Assembly (NCBI GenBank): GCA_963513935.1
Contig: OY740772.1
Span: 105,237,989-105,301,988, forward strand
Length of the DNA stretch: 64,000 nt
Source: Aphrophora alni
Lineage: Eukaryota; Arthropoda; Insecta; Hemiptera; Aphrophoridae
Direction of reading: 5' to 3'
Numbering within the stretch: the first letter of the stretch is position 1; each line of letters opens with the position of its first letter. Positions 58,590 through 64,000 of the stretch are shown piece by piece. Under the pieces are notes generated by a model that was not told the origin of the DNA, searched no databases, and was given only the letters and a program-made list of their open reading frames with translations. The translations under genes and the position numbers were made by a program.

Positions 58590-58645
58590 GTAGAAACACT
58601 ACAGCGCTGTTTCGCCGTTCACAGCAGGCTTCGTCAGGTGTAGGC
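58590..58645 (-). ncRNA. Best hammerhead-ribozyme-like sequence in the window
   Basis: Read on the minus strand: ACAC (58641-58638), CTGACGA (58637-58631), a single A, GCC (58629-58627), a 10-base loop, GGC (58616-58614), GAAA (58613-58610), then ACAGCGCTGT and A (58600), then GTGT (58599-58596). ACAC and GTGT form a 4-bp stem I, GCC and GGC stem II, ACA and TGT stem III with a GCGC loop, and GTA is the triplet at the predicted cleavage site. All conserved core positions CUGANGA and GAAA are present. One extra A lies between the core and stem II, so self-cleavage is uncertain. No coding region adjoins it, but the motif form fits Penelope-like terminal sequences. Confidence 0.55.
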
Positions 58646-58649
58646 TTAA

Positions 58650-59530
58650 CACTTAAATAAAATACATAACGACACTGAACACACACGATAACACGAAACA
58701 AAAAACAATATAAAATCTATCAGAGGTTAACTCTTCGTTAAAATGTCATACAAACTTAACCTAACGTTAGAATCTTAACATTCAGAATTTAACATGTCTG
58801 AATATTTCATCAATTATCAAAGTTAAAAAATTTCCAGATAACAATTTTAATTAATTCTAACGTTTCTGCCTTTAACATTATTTACATGTAGCATGTTATA
58901 AGCAACAATAAATGTTTTTGAAAGAAATTTTATTACACACAATACAAATATCTTTACTCTCCCTTGGTACACGAAGTGTTTAATCATACATTTTGGACTT
59001 GACATTTTCTTCCCTTTCATATGCTAATAAAGTAATCACCATAAATTGACACGCACTAAAAACACAGTATTTCAATTAACTCCTTGATCTACTTCCTGCT
59101 CCATGTAGTTCCGTATGAAACTAGTACCAAAACCACAGCCTTGTATTGCAAACTGACAAATAACTAAACTAAAGGAAGATTGAACTTCCCTATTGACTTA
59201 ATACTTGAAAGTCCTCAAGGGCGCTAATAAGCATAGTTCTATTCTGCCTTCTTCCGTATTGTATAATACCTTCACTATTATGTACTTTTCAAACTTAAAA
59301 TGAAGATCCAGTTCTTACTAACTTCCCTATTACAGACAATTATCTTTTTGATATAGCTCTTGAATAACGTCAAAACGTTATGTTTTGTAATAACATAGTT
59401 CAGAACATCATATATATAATTGTATAAACAGTTAATGTAACAATTAAATGTAATTTTTCATTAATACGTTTCTGAGTTGTGCTGCTCAGTCATGTTTTAT
59501 TTTCGTTGACTTCGTTTCCAATATTATTGA
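58650..59530. other. AT-rich DNA, nothing recognised
   Basis: No gene, RNA or repeat boundary seen. Confidence 0.35.
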
Positions 59531-59534
59531 GCTA

Positions 59535-59577
59535 TTGTCAAACCAAATTCTATAATATAATAGAATATAGTTTGACA
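59535..59577. repeat. Small hairpin
   Basis: TTGTCAAAC with ATTCTAT is mirrored by ATAGAATATAGTTTGACAA. A second hairpin, TTTATTGAATG/CATTCAATAAA, lies at 59642-59676. Confidence 0.7.
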
Positions 59578-59679
59578 ATTAATGAATAATAAGAGAAACG
59601 TGCGTCGCCAAGAAGAAAGAAACCACATAACTCAAAAAGGTATTTATTGAATGAAACCAGTCTAGCATTCAATAAACCC

Positions 59680-60095
59680 GTTTTAATGTAATATATTACG
59701 TTCAATATATTATTGAAATAATAGTTTCTAATAGTGTAAAATAAAGTTAAAAATTTCAATTTAACCGTGTTAGCATGTTTCGATCGCTTTAACAAAATCT
59801 TTTTTAGAATTTGTACAAGGTATGAAAAAATATTTGTAAATACTCTTTTGTAAAAAAGTAAAACTAGTAGTTTTACAAACACTAATTTTTTTATTTTGAA
59901 AATAGTAAGTTCAACGGGCCCAATAAATATACTTTATTTACCAAGAAATTATGTTTTCAGTTTTTACAATGTCTTGGTTCACCTTTAAAATACTGAAAAA
60001 TAAAAATAAAACTCATTTTATTTGTCATTAAAAGATGAAACGCTTGTAAGTGTTTTATAAAAATAATGGTTTTTTATATATTTAACATTAAACAT
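59680..60095. other. AT-rich DNA, nothing recognised
   Basis: The 110-residue minus-strand frame at 59550-59882 spans the two small hairpins and has no recognisable domain; it is not called. Confidence 0.35.
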
Positions 60096-60097
60096 TT

Positions 60098-60310
60098 TAA
60101 ACGGCTGCCATTAAAAAAAACATATAAAACAAAGTCCTTGTTTTTGGTTCATTGATAAAAGGTCACATTTACCAATTTCGAATTTACTTTGCAAACTATA
60201 ATTTTTGTGTGTGAAAAACACAAAATTGTTGACAAATGGAAAACTAAACATTTTAGGACATTTGTTCATAGCTTTTTTACTTATTTTGACCACAAGAACC
60301 ATATCGGTTT
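60098..60310 (+). repeat. Half-element of the ATGGCGGC group
   Basis: ACGGCTGCCATTA at 60101, followed by ACATATAAAACAAAGTCCTT and GTTTTTGGTTCATTGATAAA, parallels 41070-41140. The other half is not found. Confidence 0.45.
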
Positions 60311-60314
60311 TTGG

Positions 60315-61080
60315 ACGTAGTTTGGAAACAATATGTATGTACTTTATTATTACTCTGTAATAAGACACAAATAACGTAAACCATTTTAAAAAACTTAAAG
60401 AATCTTAATTTTTTTTTATGTTATAAAGGCAAAATAAAACGAAGCTTAGAGTAATTAAAATTAACATTACTCTCTATTATTATTATAAATTATTGTATTA
60501 ATTGTATATGAAAATTACAAATCATGTAAATGTCGACACTCTTGCAAACTAATCTGATTTGAGAACTCGGCCTTGGCATTCCCAAGGGATCCAATCCGAA
60601 ATCCTACGATAAGAAAAACCTACGACCCCTCATTTGAATTTAAAGATTATACTTTTTGAAAAAGAAGGAAAACCAAATATTTTTTAAGAGTTCTGATGAA
60701 TATAATACAACACTTATATATATTCACTGAAATAAGTGATTGAATCTGGGGTGGAGTTTCCATTCAACTAAAAAAATCGTTATTTATCACTTGTACATTT
60801 TTTATCCATACTACAGTATATTGTTCAAAAACAAAAACAAAATTGTTTTTCATTTCATTCAACATAATTAAATTTTATGTCTCCGAGAAGTCTCTTTATT
60901 ACATTGTTTTGAAAGCATTTTTATTAAGACAATATAAAAACGGAAACTTTAATTATATTATTTCACTAGAACTAGACGAAAATGAGAAGTTGCATAGGAA
61001 AACATTATGTATATTTGTATGGAGTAAGAAAATGTATCTTATAATTTGTTTGTATGAATAATTTTTATTAATTTTTTTAT
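60315..61080. other. AT-rich DNA, nothing recognised
   Basis: The plus-strand frame at 60843-61061 has no recognisable domain. Confidence 0.35.
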
Positions 61081-61081
61081 C

Positions 61082-61230
61082 GTCACCACTTCCCAGGCTT
61101 ACTTCTAACATTCATATTCACTAAAATTACTACATTCCAGGCTTACTTCTAACATTCATATTTATTAAAGTCACCACATCCCAGGTTTACTTCTAACATT
61201 CATTTTCACTAAAGTCACCAGATCCCAGAC
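61082..61230 (+). repeat. 44-bp tandem repeat, about 3.3 copies
   Basis: CCAGGCTTACTTCTAACATT recurs at 61093 and 61137, with close variants at 61181 and 61225, exactly 44 bp apart, each followed by CATATT/TTT(A/C)ACTAAAxT(C/T)ACxxC. Confidence 0.95.
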
Positions 61231-61535
61231 TTGATTTATAGAAAATATATAAGTTATAAGGAACTGGAATTATAAGGAAATAAGGGCTGTAATGTCTAAA
61301 AACTAATTGAGAATTTACATCTCGGTAAGGGCACAGAATTATAGAAGCAGACATGTATTCATGTCTTTTCGCACTCCTTTCCAGTTGGGAAAAATATAAC
61401 AAATTTTGATGCATAAATTGAAGCCATATCACACGGTCTTTTAGCAATGCTGAATCAAGCACACAACCACCATAATATAATCATACCAACGGATTAAAGT
61501 AATATCATCATCCCTTTCACCAACAACAGAACCTG
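61231..61535. other. Unidentified sequence upstream of a poly(A) tract
   Basis: Less AT-biased than its surroundings, with a minus-strand frame at 61193-61462 that I do not recognise. If the following A run is a retroposon tail, this could be the body of that insertion, but no target duplication or AATAAA signal was found. Confidence 0.3.

Positions 61536-61566
<31 letters not shown>
61536..61566 (+). repeat. Poly(A) tract, 31 bases
   Basis: An uninterrupted run of A. It could be the tail of a plus-strand retroposed sequence ending at 61535 or simple slippage. Confidence 0.95.
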
Positions 61567-61569
<3 letters not shown>

Positions 61570-63790
61570 GAACTCTACAAAACATCGATAAACGTGCTAT
61601 ACTTCAGTGGATAACTTCAAACATTGGGATTCAAATATATCTGACAAAATATGAAGAGACACAAGAAATGAGATAACAAGTGTAAAAGATTCTCTTCGAC
61701 TTGATACCGAGACATATCTTGAGGCTCACCTGAAGGGAATCGGAAGATACAATTATTAAATCTGTCGCGATACGGATTCAAGAATGAATAAGGAACACCT
61801 TCCACAGTGTCGAAAATTGAATGAAAATTAGAGAAATATTACTAAATTAATGTCAGAATCCAATTGGTTTATTGGGATGGGTCGGAGTCTGGACTAGCCA
61901 TGACACATGTCTAAAAATTGTTAATTTATTTTATAAAAGTGACAATAAAATAACAATTCAATGAAAAAAATGTATTTGAGCTGCCGTTTTTATTTACTAT
62001 CGAGAAATTTAATCTTGCAATTTTGGGTATATATATTTTTATCTCCAACGTATATAATTTGCATAATAGACTTAAAATATAAAGCTCAGTAATTATATAA
62101 ACTAAGTAATATGCACAAAGATTTTATATTATGAAAACATACCATAAAAAGAAAAAGATAAAATCAGTTACTAATTTTTTCCAGTAGCCCAACAAAATAT
62201 TGTTTTCAGAATTCAAATTCCATGTTTATTTTCGTTAACTAATCAAAACAATTTGTTTTAATATAGTCAACAGTTGAGCCATTAAAGTACAAAACAAGAG
62301 TGACACATTTCTTTCCTCCACTTCAACATATACATGTTACTCTGTCTGGAGGTAAATTTCTTTATAGTGGATTTGTTTCAAATTTTCGACTATTGAAACA
62401 TTCTTATGAGGGGCAGCATTTTGCATCAAGGTCATTCGCAGCCTAAAGTACTTTAAAGTTATATGACTGTTTTAGTGTAATATTGCAAAAGTTATATTCC
62501 CTCAAGTTGTAGTGACAAATCGTGAAAGTTATATTACGTATAAACTCATTCTACGTAATTATGTAGTCCCTCATCGGAGGTTAAATTTTGTAATTTTAAA
62601 ATTTATAAAAGTTTGTAAATTTGTTTTGATTCAAAAAACACAATTTCCCTTATGTTAGGTTACTATTTCTCTGGCTGATTAAAAATAATACAAGGAATTT
62701 TTATTGCAATGCTTCATACACTCTTAATCTACAATATCACTCTTTTCTTTTTTTAAATTCTTTTATTACTTACAAAATGGTTTTTATCGATTTGATTCTG
62801 TTGCCTACATTTTGTTTACACTATTTTATTCTACAGTTTATCAGGATTCTCTTTCATTAATTTTTTTTCCTAAGCAACGATCTTCTCTCCTCTGAGGTAA
62901 ATGCTGGACTAACTGAACGCCATTTTTACAAACATACTTAAATTTATCTATATCATCTTAAAAAATATTTAATTTCTACAGATTCTTATTTTACTATTCA
63001 ATATCATTATAATTTTATTTTAATTTTTCTAAATAATTATACAGTTTTAGATTTCACCAGACCATCTACCAATCAAAATTATTATAAATTTAACACCATG
63101 TCGTCCCTTGTCACGTGGCCTATGACACGAAACATAGCTCACGTTTTATTTCCGTGTATATGCATATCATATTCAATACCTTATCACAGCTAACAAATAC
63201 TTTTAACATTAGTCCCATAATTAAATACTAGAAACACTTAGGATATTTTAAATTCTAAATCCTCTATTTAATTAACTAATTTACTTAAATGGGCTTTAAG
63301 TATACACTTATAACTTATTCATTATTTTTAATTTTAGTTTTTTCGAACTACTATGTTAATTTAAATTACGTACCTCCTTCAATTTCGTCAAGAGTATATA
63401 ATATATAAAATAAAATACAGAACTACCCTAAGGGAAATTGAAGTAAATACGTTATTTAAATTTAGTCACGTATAAAAATAAAAATCAAAACTATACTAGA
63501 GTTACTAAGTTTTCACTTATTAACCATCTTTACTAATTAATTACATGACCTTGTACACGAATGGCGAATTTTAAGTTTATATAAATTGCTAGCATGTTCA
63601 CCAAAAAATCTGTACTGTGGGTAGCGAATGAGGCTAGAGCTGGGGAAAAAGGGGGGTGTGTCCTAATTTAAAAGTATTGACTAAATCTGCAAGAGTCAAC
63701 TTTCCAGATGCAGTAAAAGTTTAAGAGTCTGCTGTAAAATGCCAGAATGGTATTTTTATTGACATCAAATAAATTACAACGAAATTTCCA
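61567..63790. other. AT-rich DNA, nothing firm
   Basis: The minus-strand frame at 61617-61805 contains PYSFLNPYRDRFNNCIFRFP and is less AT-biased than its flanks, but I do not recognise it and see no splice context. The rest is featureless. Confidence 0.3.
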
Positions 63791-63795
63791 AATGT

Positions 63796-63969
63796 TTATA
63801 ACAGTGGTTCCGCAAGTACATGAGAGTCACATTGAGAGGTACTGAAATAACCATCTTCTTCATCTGATGTGTCATCGCTGTCCCTCTCCTCCAAGGTTGA
63901 ACACGACCCTTCAATTTCATCTTCACTGAAGCCATCTTTTTTATTTAGAAGGTAAACGTAGAACTTCAT
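63796..63969 (-). CDS. Short acidic open frame of unknown function, possibly a first exon
   Basis: ATG at 63967-63969 to TAA at 63796-63798 encodes 57 residues, with an in-frame stop five codons upstream of the ATG. The sequence contains KKDGFSEDEIEGSCSTLEER followed by DSDDTSDEEDGYFSTSQCDS, with 17 Asp and Glu residues and many Ser. The coding stretch has a clearly higher GC content and balanced codon use compared with neighbouring DNA. Acidic Ser-rich leaders occur at the N-terminus of several transposases (piggyBac type) and many nuclear proteins, so it could be an exon or a relic. No domain, signal peptide or membrane segment is seen. It lies at the window edge, so the context to its 5' side is missing. 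Confidence 0.35.
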   Translation of the reverse strand: MKFYVYLLNKKDGFSEDEIEGSCSTLEERDSDDTSDEEDGYFSTSQCDSHVLAEPLL

Positions 63970-64000
63970 GACCGTTAAGCATTAAACGCACTGTAAATTT

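Noticed and set aside
59550..59882. Minus-strand 110-residue frame, the longest without low complexity
   Set aside because: Composition is Phe/Leu/Tyr/Ile/Lys-rich as expected from AT-rich noise, it crosses two hairpins and shows no motif.

Overview
The window reads as an AT-rich, gene-poor stretch of an animal nuclear genome, most likely an insect. Support for that comes from four interstitial runs of the insect telomere pentamer TTAGG (longest at 35428-35526), from the kinds of transposable element present (mariner/Tc1 elements, non-LTR retrotransposons, a Penelope-like element), and from abundant AT and CT microsatellites. I see no intact host gene, rRNA or canonical tRNA, and nothing bacterial. 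Almost every open frame in the window falls inside a repeat, a microsatellite or featureless AT-rich DNA.

The recognisable coding matter is all mobile-element debris. In order: an RTE-like reverse transcriptase tail (about 600-1190, minus); an unidentified coding-like relic (8746-9222, plus); one long decayed non-LTR element with an RNase H relic (about 11800-12185), a probable connection region and an ADDT reverse-transcriptase relic (about 13960-14275, all minus); a Tc1-type transposase tail (about 18170-18435, minus); a young 5'-truncated non-LTR insertion with an open 3' coding end, a poly(A) tract and 90-bp flanking duplications (19811-20405, minus); a mariner-type element with 291-bp inverted repeats and a collapsed transposase (25165-26682); a possible non-LTR linker relic (31420-31560, minus); a helix-turn-helix transposase fragment (35880-36180, plus); a Penelope-like C-terminal fragment (56634-56885, plus); an OTU-protease-like fragment (57733-57996, minus); and a short acidic frame at the right edge (63796-63969, minus).

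The non-coding DNA is dominated by fold-back (inverted-repeat) elements. One group has TA target duplications and ends of the CAGGGTGT type, and repeatedly carries the motif AAATGGCGGC (1871-3052, 21293-22127, 25165-26682, 32485-33056, 39553-40025, 41917-42567, 51506-52133). A second group consists of short fold-backs whose arms carry hammerhead-ribozyme-like cores (113-300, 3942-4211, 30919-31119, 37861-38215), with single copies near 7545, 38300, 48330, 57036 and 58590. The copy at 57036 lies about 150 bp downstream of the Penelope-like C-terminus, which ties the motif to that element class. Two dispersed unclassified repeat families (called R1 and R2 here) and three minisatellites account for much of the rest. 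Long intervening stretches are AT-rich with nothing I can identify.
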